From contig DGQE01000035.1 in NCBI GenBank assembly GCA_002389645.1, forward strand, positions 1 to 64,000: a stretch of DNA of 64,000 nucleotides. The letters are read 5' to 3'. Numbering within the stretch: position 1 is the stretch's first letter; every line of letters begins with the position of its first letter. Positions 17,128 through 25,088 of the stretch are shown piece after piece. The notes under the pieces were generated by a model. That model had not been told where the DNA came from, did not search any database, and saw only the letters and a program-made list of their open reading frames with translations. The position numbers were made by a program, and so were the translations under genes. Source of the DNA: Flavobacteriales bacterium UBA4422 (lineage in GTDB: Bacteria > Bacteroidota > Bacteroidia > Flavobacteriales_G > Salibacteraceae).

Positions 17128-17157
17128 AAAATTAATTTTAAGTTAATTCAAATTAAC
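17127..17157 (-). promoter_or_regulatory. two adjacent perfect palindromes upstream of the duplicated-domain gene
   Basis: TAAAATTAATTTTA (17127-17140) is a perfect 14-base palindrome touching the start codon. GTTAATT-CA-AATTAAC (17142-17157) is a perfect inverted repeat with a 2-base centre. They could be an operator or an ECF autoregulation site, but AT-rich palindromes also arise by chance. Confidence 0.35.
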
Positions 17158-17211
17158 GGAATCCTCAGATTCAAAAGTGGATTTCGCTGTGAATAAACCT
17201 TATTCTATTGA

Positions 17212-20200
17212 TTATCTCGCTATTATAAGCGAATGTTTGTCTTGTGTCTTTCCTTTCATGGAAATAAAATACAAACCATCTGCAAGCTGGCTTACATCTA
17301 ATGAAATGTTCTTTGCTCCATTAGCATTAAAGGTTAAAACCAAGCGCCCATCTGCCGAATGAATTTCATATTCTTCAGCAGGTGAGCCCACCTTAATATT
17401 AACGATATTCCGCGCAGGGTTTGGATAAATTGACAGTGTAGAGGCCTCATTCTCAGCTAAGCCCAAATTCATAATATCCTTTGTCATAGTATCGCTTCCT
17501 ATTTGATTCCAAACAATTTGAGTGACTGAATAAGTCACTTGTTGGTTATATACATGCGCTGCAGGAACTGAGTCTTGAATTATTAAATTATCTCCCAAAT
17601 TGAACGTCATCGAGTCTGCATACACACTTAAATCATTAAAAAGCACTGTCTGACCATCAGTTTGAGTGAAATAATCGAAATCAGCTATCGGAAGGTGGAT
17701 TATAGAAATGTCATCTAAGGCCATATCGCTTCTGAAAGATGGGCCTGTAATACCTCTGAATCGCACATTAACTACTTCTCCGCTAAAAGCAGACAAATCA
17801 ACCTCTGTGTAATTCCATAGATTACCTCGGTTTCCGGATTGAACAGGTGCAATATCCAAATGCCACACTTCACCGTCATACAAATCAACATGGAGCTCCC
17901 CCATATCTGGACCATACATGTGATAATAGTACGTGAGTTTTGCTGCGGAAGACGCTGATAAATCAAAGCATGGAGAGATTAAATTGGCTTGACTAAAAGT
18001 GCATTCTCCGCTGGCCTCTATATAAATATACTTTCCGTTTCCAGAGGTATTATCACCTGAAGGCCCTGTTAAATTCGAAAATGTAGACCCTGAAAAAACG
18101 CGCCAATCTGAATCGTCAAAAATTCCGTTTTGCTCATTTGTCCAGCCATTTGCCAAGGGGCAAGATGTAAAGCCACAGTCAGGGTTATCTGAACAATCAG
18201 AATTCTGATCAAATGATTCTCTCCAAATAGGCTGAACAGACTCTCCTTCTGTTCTAAAATAGCTCGCCTCAAGAGTATCATTGAAATCATTTAAATCTCC
18301 CATAAAATCTGCAATAACCTGAACACTATTCAACCCAACTTGGAAAGTTGGGCTTTCATTAAAAAATAGAGTGTCACTTCCATTTGGAGCAATATTTACA
18401 GTAAATGACTGGCTTGGTTGTTGAGAGCCATTAAGAGAATACGAGGCATCAAAAGTCAAGATAGGTGATGCGCCATAGTTCTTTACGACAAAACCAATTC
18501 CTTGACCTTCATAACAAGAATATAATGTAGACACAAAAGGCGATACTTCTTCTATTCCAAGATCAACAGGAAGAAAGCAATTAAACACTCCTGGAGCCTT
18601 TTGAATAGCAGTTTGACGCTTACTCTTAGCGTTATCCGGTCCATGGGCAGATGCGCTGTACCAAAGTCTATCGCTCATAGGGTTAGAGACGTAGTCCACA
18701 AAACTTGTGGTATTCGATGTTCCTATTGAGTCCATGTATTTTTCGCCAAGGGTATAAATATCAAACGATGAAGCGCTAGCCGCCCCATCCCATGTTAAAC
18801 CAATAGAGTCAGGGCAAGCCCATTCAACTATCAAATTCTCTGTAGTAGGCATAATTGAAAACTCGTCAGATTCAATAATTGTTGGCCCTTGGGTGACTCT
18901 GATTTTACAAATCCCTGAAGCACTAGATGGGACTGTCCATGCAAAATAACCATTCGAAGGATTGACCGAAGCATTAATACTATTCCATCCGCTTCCACCA
19001 TCAGTTGAATATTCTAAAGAGATATTTGTGCTATCGTTATTTGCGTCCCAACGAATTACTTCTGTAGTGAAAGGCTCAAAAGATTCTCCACCAACCGGAT
19101 AAGTCAGCACAAAACCTTCCTCTTCAAACCAATAAACCAGATAGTAAGATTGGGGGCCCATCGGGATTGAACCACCATCCACAATAACTGTGTAGTTACC
19201 TGATTCTGGAGAGTCAATTTCTACCTGTTCTACATTATTCAAATGATCCTCGCCATGAGTAGCTGGGTTTCCTAGGGTTGCAGGGTTAGGTGCTGGGTCT
19301 AATACCCATGGCCTAACTGTATCCCCAGATGGAGAAACGGCTATAATATCAATATCATTAATTAGTGCAGTACCTGCATTCACAGACGCCTCCGGGTCTG
19401 TCCAATAGACCATCATTCTTACTTTTGAAGCTTCTGCCGGAACAGTAATCATATGTGAGTTTTGTCCGCCCTGATTTATAGAACCATTTACAATGTTATT
19501 TGACTCCATCAACTCATATGCTTTTCTTGCATTTATTCTTCCCCATCCGTGAATAAAGTCCGGTCCGGTATTCCCCAGGTCATCGGCAGTATTAAGCACA
19601 ATCGCTTTCATTAAACCACCATCAGGAAGAGACCCATTCAACGACTCATACGCATCATATAATTGCGCTAATGTGCCTGAAACACCAGGGCAAGACATAC
19701 TCGTTCCTGTCTTTGGGCCATATTCGTTGTTCTCAAGCGTTGAAATAACACTCGTTCCTTTTGCACTAATATCGGGCTTAATGCGGCCATCATGCGCAGG
19801 GCCTCTGCTGCTACTTCCAGCAATATTATCGTAAAGATTAAGGTTTGCAACTGCAATCACATTCTTTCCAACCTTATGTCCACCGGTAATATTTCCCCAA
19901 ACATTCCCAGCTCCATATCCGCAGTTTGATGTTCCGCTATTTCCAGCTGAAAAAACATGCATAAGGGCGGGGAGACTGTATACCTGCTGATCCATAGCTC
20001 TTGCTAAAGCCGTATAACCGGCATTACACCCATTACTATAAGACGTACTTGTAATAACAACCCCCAAGCTATTGTAGTGATTTGCAATACTATCATAACC
20101 TTGATATTCTGGAGCTGCTTTATAAACATAGAGGTCTGCGGCCTTAGCTTGCCCAGCATGTCTTGGGTTAATGTTTCCGGCTCCAGAAATTGTACCCCCC

Positions 20201-21000
20201 ACATGATCCCCATGATCGCCATTATTTCCTGCCCAAAATTGAGCGCCAATTCTTCCTTCATGATCAATGTGTGGGCCGATGGCTCCGTCATCTTGCAGCA
20301 TAACTCCAATACCACTTCCATCGAAGCTTAACCCATTTGAATTATCACTACTAATTACACTTGATCTGTGCGCAGTTCTTCCTGTATAATTTTCAGGTTC
20401 TCCGTATTCATATGCCCAATCAATAGTTTGAATTGCGGGATGATTCATCAATTCTTGGAACCCTAAAGAAGAAACCTCCAGGGTCACAAAGTGATAAGTC
20501 TCTCTTATATCAATCACCTTGATTTCCTCTGAAAGATTAGCCGTAAACTCTGATAACAATACTGTTGAAAATGGATGGGCGTTCACTTGCACACTCCCAT
20601 CACTCATAACGCGCGATGGAGCAGAAGAAAAGTCAATATTCGTCTTAAACTCATTTTCATAAGCAGCCGCTGAAGTAACTCCAATAGAGTTTAGTTGCGC
20701 CAAACTCGCATTCTGGCTAACGGCTACTAGATAAAATCTACTTGGAAGAAAGGCTAAAAAAGTAACTCCGCTCTCAGACATTTGCAATTGCTGGTCTTTG
20801 GAGGGGAAGGTGGTTGGCTCGATAACACCATATTTAACACCATTAAATTCGGGCCAGTTAGCAATCGTTTCTGATTCAATATTATCAACCCCAAGTCTTT
20901 CTATTTCAAAACTTCCTGACGTCAAGTTGAGCGTATTTTGTGCGTTTGCCACTGAGAAAGCAAGTGCACAAAAGGCAATTAAAGGGTATATTCTATTCAT
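17212..21000 (-). CDS. secreted subtilisin-like (S8) serine protease with T9SS sorting domain
   Basis: 1262 residues. A signal peptide (1-20) and propeptide-like region lead to an S8 catalytic domain at about 205-500. Asp is in VMLQDDGAIG (D237/238), His is H263 in GDHGDHVGG, the oxyanion Asn is in SAGNSG, and the nucleophile is S434 in GTSMSCPG. C-terminal to it are a jelly-roll/P-domain-like region, Ig/FnIII-like repeats, a Cys-containing MAM-like domain (about 945-1120) and a PKD-like piece. A type A sorting domain ends it (LSIYPNPARNIVNIKVG ... LADGLYFISMKG). It is expected to be exported by Sec, crossed by T9SS and anchored or released at the surface. It is the first gene of a minus-strand run that ends in the ECF sigma pair. 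Confidence 0.93.
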   Translation of the reverse strand: MNRIYPLIAFCALAFSVANAQNTLNLTSGSFEIERLGVDNIESETIANWPEFNGVKYGVIEPTTFPSKDQQLQMSESGVTFLAFLPSRFYLVAVSQNASLAQLNSIGVTSAAAYENEFKTNIDFSSAPSRVMSDGSVQVNAHPFSTVLLSEFTANLSEEIKVIDIRETYHFVTLEVSSLGFQELMNHPAIQTIDWAYEYGEPENYTGRTAHRSSVISSDNSNGLSFDGSGIGVMLQDDGAIGPHIDHEGRIGAQFWAGNNGDHGDHVGGTISGAGNINPRHAGQAKAADLYVYKAAPEYQGYDSIANHYNSLGVVITSTSYSNGCNAGYTALARAMDQQVYSLPALMHVFSAGNSGTSNCGYGAGNVWGNITGGHKVGKNVIAVANLNLYDNIAGSSSRGPAHDGRIKPDISAKGTSVISTLENNEYGPKTGTSMSCPGVSGTLAQLYDAYESLNGSLPDGGLMKAIVLNTADDLGNTGPDFIHGWGRINARKAYELMESNNIVNGSINQGGQNSHMITVPAEASKVRMMVYWTDPEASVNAGTALINDIDIIAVSPSGDTVRPWVLDPAPNPATLGNPATHGEDHLNNVEQVEIDSPESGNYTVIVDGGSIPMGPQSYYLVYWFEEEGFVLTYPVGGESFEPFTTEVIRWDANNDSTNISLEYSTDGGSGWNSINASVNPSNGYFAWTVPSSASGICKIRVTQGPTIIESDEFSIMPTTENLIVEWACPDSIGLTWDGAASASSFDIYTLGEKYMDSIGTSNTTSFVDYVSNPMSDRLWYSASAHGPDNAKSKRQTAIQKAPGVFNCFLPVDLGIEEVSPFVSTLYSCYEGQGIGFVVKNYGASPILTFDASYSLNGSQQPSQSFTVNIAPNGSDTLFFNESPTFQVGLNSVQVIADFMGDLNDFNDTLEASYFRTEGESVQPIWRESFDQNSDCSDNPDCGFTSCPLANGWTNEQNGIFDDSDWRVFSGSTFSNLTGPSGDNTSGNGKYIYIEASGECTFSQANLISPCFDLSASSAAKLTYYYHMYGPDMGELHVDLYDGEVWHLDIAPVQSGNRGNLWNYTEVDLSAFSGEVVNVRFRGITGPSFRSDMALDDISIIHLPIADFDYFTQTDGQTVLFNDLSVYADSMTFNLGDNLIIQDSVPAAHVYNQQVTYSVTQIVWNQIGSDTMTKDIMNLGLAENEASTLSIYPNPARNIVNIKVGSPAEEYEIHSADGRLVLTFNANGAKNISLDVSQLADGLYFISMKGKTQDKHSLIIAR

Positions 21001-21032
21001 ATAAGTTAGGTTCTTTTCACATTTAAGAATTC

Positions 21033-21040
21033 TAAAAGTA
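21033..21040 (-). promoter_or_regulatory. possible -7 box (TACTTTTA) for the S8 protease
   Basis: The minus strand reads TACTTTTA, one mismatch from TAnnTTTG, ending 32 bases before ATG 21000. It is divergent to the prc promoter at 21054. Weak on its own. Confidence 0.3.
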
Positions 21041-21053
21041 ATGGTGACGATGT

Positions 21054-21061
21054 TACATTTG
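21054..21061 (+). promoter_or_regulatory. -7 box (TACATTTG) for the C-terminal protease gene
   Basis: A perfect TAnnTTTG match, 52 bases before ATG 21114. The frame extension that would start at TTG 21069 begins only 7 bases after the box and lacks a signal sequence, supporting the later start. Confidence 0.55.
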
Positions 21062-21113
21062 ATAACTATTGCACTTGAAGTTTGTTCATCAAGTGAATCC
21101 TAAGGCAAAAAAC

Positions 21114-23243
21114 ATGAAACTTAAAGGTCTTCAACTCTTAGTCTCTACAGCAGCAGCAATCCTTCTGTGTTCTTATATTCTTTACGAAACAGGAGAAAAA
21201 CCGACCGACTCAACTTCAGAGATTGACCACACGAAAGACAAAGTACTACTTGATGTGCTCGTAAAAAGCATCGAGAATAGTCATTTTCAGCCAAAATCAC
21301 TAAACGATCAATTTTCTGAAGACGTTTATACCAATTATTTAAAGCGGCTTGACTTCAACAAACGCTTTCTGCTTAAATCAGACTCAGAGCGACTTGCTAC
21401 ATACAAAACGAAACTTGACGATCAAATTAAGGCCGGTAATTATGAATTCTTCGATGTAACCTATGCTATTTTAAAAGAACGAGTAGGCGAAATCAAAGCG
21501 TTTTACCAAGAAATTCTTGATGAACCTTTTAACTTTTCCACAAATGAAACTATTGACCTTGATGAGGAAAACCGTGATTATCAAAAGACTAAAAAAGGTC
21601 TAAAGGAATTCTGGCATAAAAGTTTAAAATACGAAGCTCTTACGAGAATTCATGATCAAGAACGAAAGCAAGAAAAAGCATCAGAAAAAAATGACACTCT
21701 TACCATTCTCTCTTTTGAAGAAATGGAGGCAAAAGCGAGAAAAAACATGCGTAAAAGCAACGATCGTTTTTTTGATCGAATGGAGAAGTGGACACGGGAC
21801 GACCTTAAGGAAATCTATCTAAACTCTATTGTGGGTGTTTATGGTCCACATACCGGCTACTTTCCACCAAAAGACAAAGCCAACTTTGATATTTCAATGA
21901 GCGGACAATTAGAGGGAATAGGGGCTCAGCTGCAAGAAAGAGATGGTTTCATTCGTGTAACTTCCATTGTTCCCGGAAGTCCATCGTACTTGCAAGGAGA
22001 GTTAGAAGAGGGAGACCTCATTTTAAAAGTAGCCCAGGAAAACGGAACTCCTGTTGATATAACAGATACCCGCATTGATGAAGCGGTAAAGCTTATTAGA
22101 GGCAAAAAAGGCACGAAGGTCATTCTGAACATTAAAAAACTCAATGGCTTAATTAAAGACATAACAATTGTAAGGGATGTGGTTGTGTTGGAGGAAACAT
22201 ATGCTAAATCTGCGGTCATTGAAAACGAAGGGGCACGAGTTGGATACATCAAACTTCCAAAGTTCTATGCTGACTTTAACAAGTCTGGAGGGCGCTCAGC
22301 TGCAGATGATGTCGAAAAAGAAATTGCTAAGCTGAAGGCTGAAAAAGTGGATGGCATCATCTTAGACCTAAGAGGTAACGGTGGGGGATCATTACGAGAT
22401 GCGATAGAAATGACTGGGCACTTCATAGAGCAGGGCCCGGTAGTTCAGGTTAAAGGAAGATACACCCCGGCCGAAGTGATGAAAGACAATGATAAAACGG
22501 TGTCTTATGATGGTCCATTAGTAGTTATGATTAATCAATTCAGCGCGTCTGCATCAGAAATTTTAGCTGCGGCAATTCAAGATTACGACAGGGGCATCAT
22601 TCTTGGCTCAGCCTCTAGCTTTGGAAAAGGTACCGTTCAACGGTTTTTTGAACTAGACCGATATCTAACTGCAAGCGCCAGTCAATACAAACCATTAGGC
22701 GCTGTAAAAATTACAACACAAAAATTCTATCGCATTAATGGTGATGCTACTCAGCTAAAAGGTGTGGAGTCAGATATAGTGGTTCCAACGCAATATGCTT
22801 ACTTCGATATGGGCGAAAAGGAACAAGAATTCGTAATGCCTTGGGATGAAATCAAGCCCGTAGATCACATTTTATGGAATCCAAATTACACTGAAACGCA
22901 AGTGATTAAAAAAAGTCAAGAACGAATAAGAGAAAATGAACTTTTTAAACTTATTGATGAGAACGCCAAACTATTGAAATCTCAAACGGATGAGAAAATT
23001 GTCTCCTTGAATTACGAAAGCTTTAGCGCCAAACAAGCAATGCTTGATGCACAAGATGACGCTTATGATAAAAGCATGAAGGAGAAGGCTATTCAGTTAG
23101 ACGTGAGCAATCTTCAGGTTGATAAAAGCTCGTTCGAGACTGACTCTGTGAAAACAGCGATCAATGAAAAATGGCTTAAAAAGCTTCGTAAAGACGTAAC
23201 GCTCGAAGAGGCTGTCTTTGTAATCAAAGACATGAATGGTTAA
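21114..23243 (+). CDS. prc: carboxy-terminal processing protease (tail-specific, S41A)
   Basis: Periplasmic serine protease of the Prc/Tsp type, degrading or trimming proteins from their C-terminus. From ATG 21114 the product is 709 residues with an N-terminal membrane or signal segment (LQLLVSTAAAILLCSYILY). Then come a helical N-terminal domain, a PDZ domain (about 240-330; GIGAQLQERDGFIRVTSIVPG) and an S41 domain. Its nucleophile Ser is in INQFSASASEILAAA and the general-base Lys in SSFGKGTVQRF. A C-terminal DUF3340-like helical part completes the Prc form. It stands alone, divergent from the S8 protease and convergent with hflX, 5 bases apart. Confidence 0.95.
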   Translation: MKLKGLQLLVSTAAAILLCSYILYETGEKPTDSTSEIDHTKDKVLLDVLVKSIENSHFQPKSLNDQFSEDVYTNYLKRLDFNKRFLLKSDSERLATYKTKLDDQIKAGNYEFFDVTYAILKERVGEIKAFYQEILDEPFNFSTNETIDLDEENRDYQKTKKGLKEFWHKSLKYEALTRIHDQERKQEKASEKNDTLTILSFEEMEAKARKNMRKSNDRFFDRMEKWTRDDLKEIYLNSIVGVYGPHTGYFPPKDKANFDISMSGQLEGIGAQLQERDGFIRVTSIVPGSPSYLQGELEEGDLILKVAQENGTPVDITDTRIDEAVKLIRGKKGTKVILNIKKLNGLIKDITIVRDVVVLEETYAKSAVIENEGARVGYIKLPKFYADFNKSGGRSAADDVEKEIAKLKAEKVDGIILDLRGNGGGSLRDAIEMTGHFIEQGPVVQVKGRYTPAEVMKDNDKTVSYDGPLVVMINQFSASASEILAAAIQDYDRGIILGSASSFGKGTVQRFFELDRYLTASASQYKPLGAVKITTQKFYRINGDATQLKGVESDIVVPTQYAYFDMGEKEQEFVMPWDEIKPVDHILWNPNYTETQVIKKSQERIRENELFKLIDENAKLLKSQTDEKIVSLNYESFSAKQAMLDAQDDAYDKSMKEKAIQLDVSNLQVDKSSFETDSVKTAINEKWLKKLRKDVTLEEAVFVIKDMNG

Positions 23244-23248
23244 TCGAT

Positions 23249-24463
23249 CTACTCTTGGTCTGAAGGAAGCTCATATAGGTAATGGTTGTATGGAAAACGC
23301 TTCGCATGAATTTCTTTAACCTTATCATAAAGCACCTTCTTAAGCTTCACGATGTTAATTTTTTGTGTTGCTGAAATAAATATCGTTTGGTGATCTTGAT
23401 GTGCCATCCACGACTTCTCTAAATCTCCCAACTTGATAGCCGGCTTAATCTCGCCCTCCCACTTCCATTCTTCCTCGGGGGGCTCTGGGTATTGGTCTAC
23501 CTTATTAAAAACAAGAATTGTTGGCTTATCAATGGACTCTATCTCGGAAAGAGTTTTCTCAACAGTTTTTATATGGTCTTCAAATTGAGGGTGAGAAATA
23601 TCAACCACATGTACTAATACATCAGCCTCTCTCACCTCATCCAGTGTTGACTTAAACGACTCTATCAATTGATGAGGTAACTTTCTAATAAAGCCAACTG
23701 TATCAGCAAGTAAAAAAGGAAGGTTTTCCACCACCACCTTTCTAACAGTAGTGTCAAGCGTTGCAAAAAGCTTGTTTTCAGCAAATACCTCACTCTTGCT
23801 GAGGATGTTCATTATGGTCGATTTACCAACGTTAGTATATCCCACTAATGCAACGCGAACCATTGCTCCACGGTTTCCGCGCTGAGTGCGCATTTGCTTA
23901 TCAATTTTCTCGAGCTTCTTCTTCAACAACGCAATTTGATCCCGAATTATTCTCCTGTCCGTTTCAATCTCTTTTTCTCCAGCACCACCTCTCGTGGCCG
24001 TGCCTCCCCGCTGCCTTTCTAAGTGGGTCCACATTCTTGTCAGCCTTGGAAGTAAATACTCATAGCGAGCCAACTCGACTTGTGTTTTAGCTTGAGATGT
24101 TTGGGCTCGAGATTGAAAAATATCTAGAATCAGCAGACTGCGATCGTAAATCTTTAGCTTAATTTCTTTTTCTAGGTTCCTTATTTGTGAAGGGGTGAGG
24201 TCGTCATCAAATACGACCACATCAATTTCATTTTCCTTACAAAATGCAACTACTTCATTCAGCTTTCCAGCGCCAATAAATGTTTTGGGGTTTGGAGCAT
24301 CGAGGTTTTGCGTAAAAGACTTAACGGTAACCAGCCCAAGCGTATCAGCCAAAAACTCTAACTCAGCCATATACTCGGCAAGCTTCTCAGAAGATTGATC
24401 GCGATGCGACAGACCCACTAACACTGCGCGCTCTGGACGAAGACTTGTAGAATTAAAGCCCAT
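23249..24463 (-). CDS. hflX: ribosome-associated GTPase HflX
   Basis: HflX splits stalled or hibernating 70S ribosomes. The 404-residue product has the glycine-rich N-terminal domain (AVLVGLSHRDQ; FIGAGKLNEV), a coiled-coil linker (170-195) and the G domain. G1 is GYTNVGKS (208-215), G3 is DTVGFIRKLPHQLI and G4 is NKVD. The RGGTATRGGAGEKEIETDRR block is diagnostic. It lies 42 bases after the small membrane gene at 24506, so the two are probably one transcript. Confidence 0.96.
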   Translation of the reverse strand: MGFNSTSLRPERAVLVGLSHRDQSSEKLAEYMAELEFLADTLGLVTVKSFTQNLDAPNPKTFIGAGKLNEVVAFCKENEIDVVVFDDDLTPSQIRNLEKEIKLKIYDRSLLILDIFQSRAQTSQAKTQVELARYEYLLPRLTRMWTHLERQRGGTATRGGAGEKEIETDRRIIRDQIALLKKKLEKIDKQMRTQRGNRGAMVRVALVGYTNVGKSTIMNILSKSEVFAENKLFATLDTTVRKVVVENLPFLLADTVGFIRKLPHQLIESFKSTLDEVREADVLVHVVDISHPQFEDHIKTVEKTLSEIESIDKPTILVFNKVDQYPEPPEEEWKWEGEIKPAIKLGDLEKSWMAHQDHQTIFISATQKINIVKLKKVLYDKVKEIHAKRFPYNHYLYELPSDQE

Positions 24464-24505
24464 AATTACTAGAGCTTTTAAGTAAATTTCTTTCTGGGAA
24501 ATAGA

Positions 24506-24958
24506 TCAAAACCAAGTGCCGAATTCTTTCATGAAAGGCCAGGGTATCATGGCGAAAATTATTAGCAATGCTATGCTATAAAAAACAGCAACTGTTTTGT
24601 ACTTTCTTTTTGATTCTTCTTGTTTTTTGGCGCGGCTATATCCAACAGTTATCAGGGCAATCGCAATAATCATCATGCTGATGTGTTCAACCGCATAAAA
24701 ACGAGCTACAGAATCTTTCATAAAGCCTTCAACATGCATGATGGTATTAAACCCTTTTGGGCCTAAAAAGTATAGAAGCAACCCCACCAACAATTGGATA
24801 TGGGAAAAAATCAGCGCGCTTAAAGCAAAAATTTTACTGGTCTTGTTGTATGCCTTGCCGCTGCTCATTGCAACAACAGCATCTGCAATAGCTAATACAA
24901 TAAACAATAGAACTAAGTAACGAAACGAACTATGCAGGTTTAAAAGGCCAGTAATCAT
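24506..24958 (-). CDS. four-helix membrane protein with helix-associated histidines (cytochrome b-like)
   Basis: 150 residues, four predicted transmembrane helices. Histidines sit at helix ends or inside: NLHSSFRYL (H8), FSHIQLLVGL, MHVEGF and VEHISMMI. This matches a small Bacteroidota family often labelled cytochrome B. Haem binding is plausible but not shown. A good promoter (TTG-N20-TACTTTTG) lies directly upstream, and hflX follows. Confidence 0.7.
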   Translation of the reverse strand: MITGLLNLHSSFRYLVLLFIVLAIADAVVAMSSGKAYNKTSKIFALSALIFSHIQLLVGLLLYFLGPKGFNTIMHVEGFMKDSVARFYAVEHISMMIIAIALITVGYSRAKKQEESKRKYKTVAVFYSIALLIIFAMIPWPFMKEFGTWF

Positions 24959-24977
24959 TGCTGTGTAATTTATCCTT

Positions 24978-25008
24978 CAAAAGTAAGGGGCAATTTAATA
25001 TGCGCCAA
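24978..25008 (-). promoter_or_regulatory. Bacteroidota promoter with both -33 and -7 elements
   Basis: On the minus strand, TTG (25008-25006), a 20-base spacer, then TACTTTTG (24985-24978). The -7 box ends 19 bases before ATG 24958. This is the only promoter in the window where I see both elements clearly; it should drive the membrane protein and hflX. Confidence 0.65.
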
Positions 25009-25072
25009 GCTATGTGAACAGTCTTATCTTAAAACCATTAATTACATCATAAAATCCTATTCGCCTCTTACA

Positions 25073-25080
25073 TAACTTTG
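25073..25080 (+). promoter_or_regulatory. -7 box (TAACTTTG) for the amidohydrolase operon
   Basis: A perfect TAnnTTTG match ending 8 bases before ATG 25089. Because the signal peptide fixes the start at 25089, the mRNA should have almost no 5' leader. Confidence 0.6.
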
Positions 25081-25088
25081 GGCGCTGG

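Noticed and set aside
20004..20331. Frames of 84-105 codons on both strands inside the S8 protease gene
   Set aside because: Shadows of the protease coding sequence; composition is random-like.
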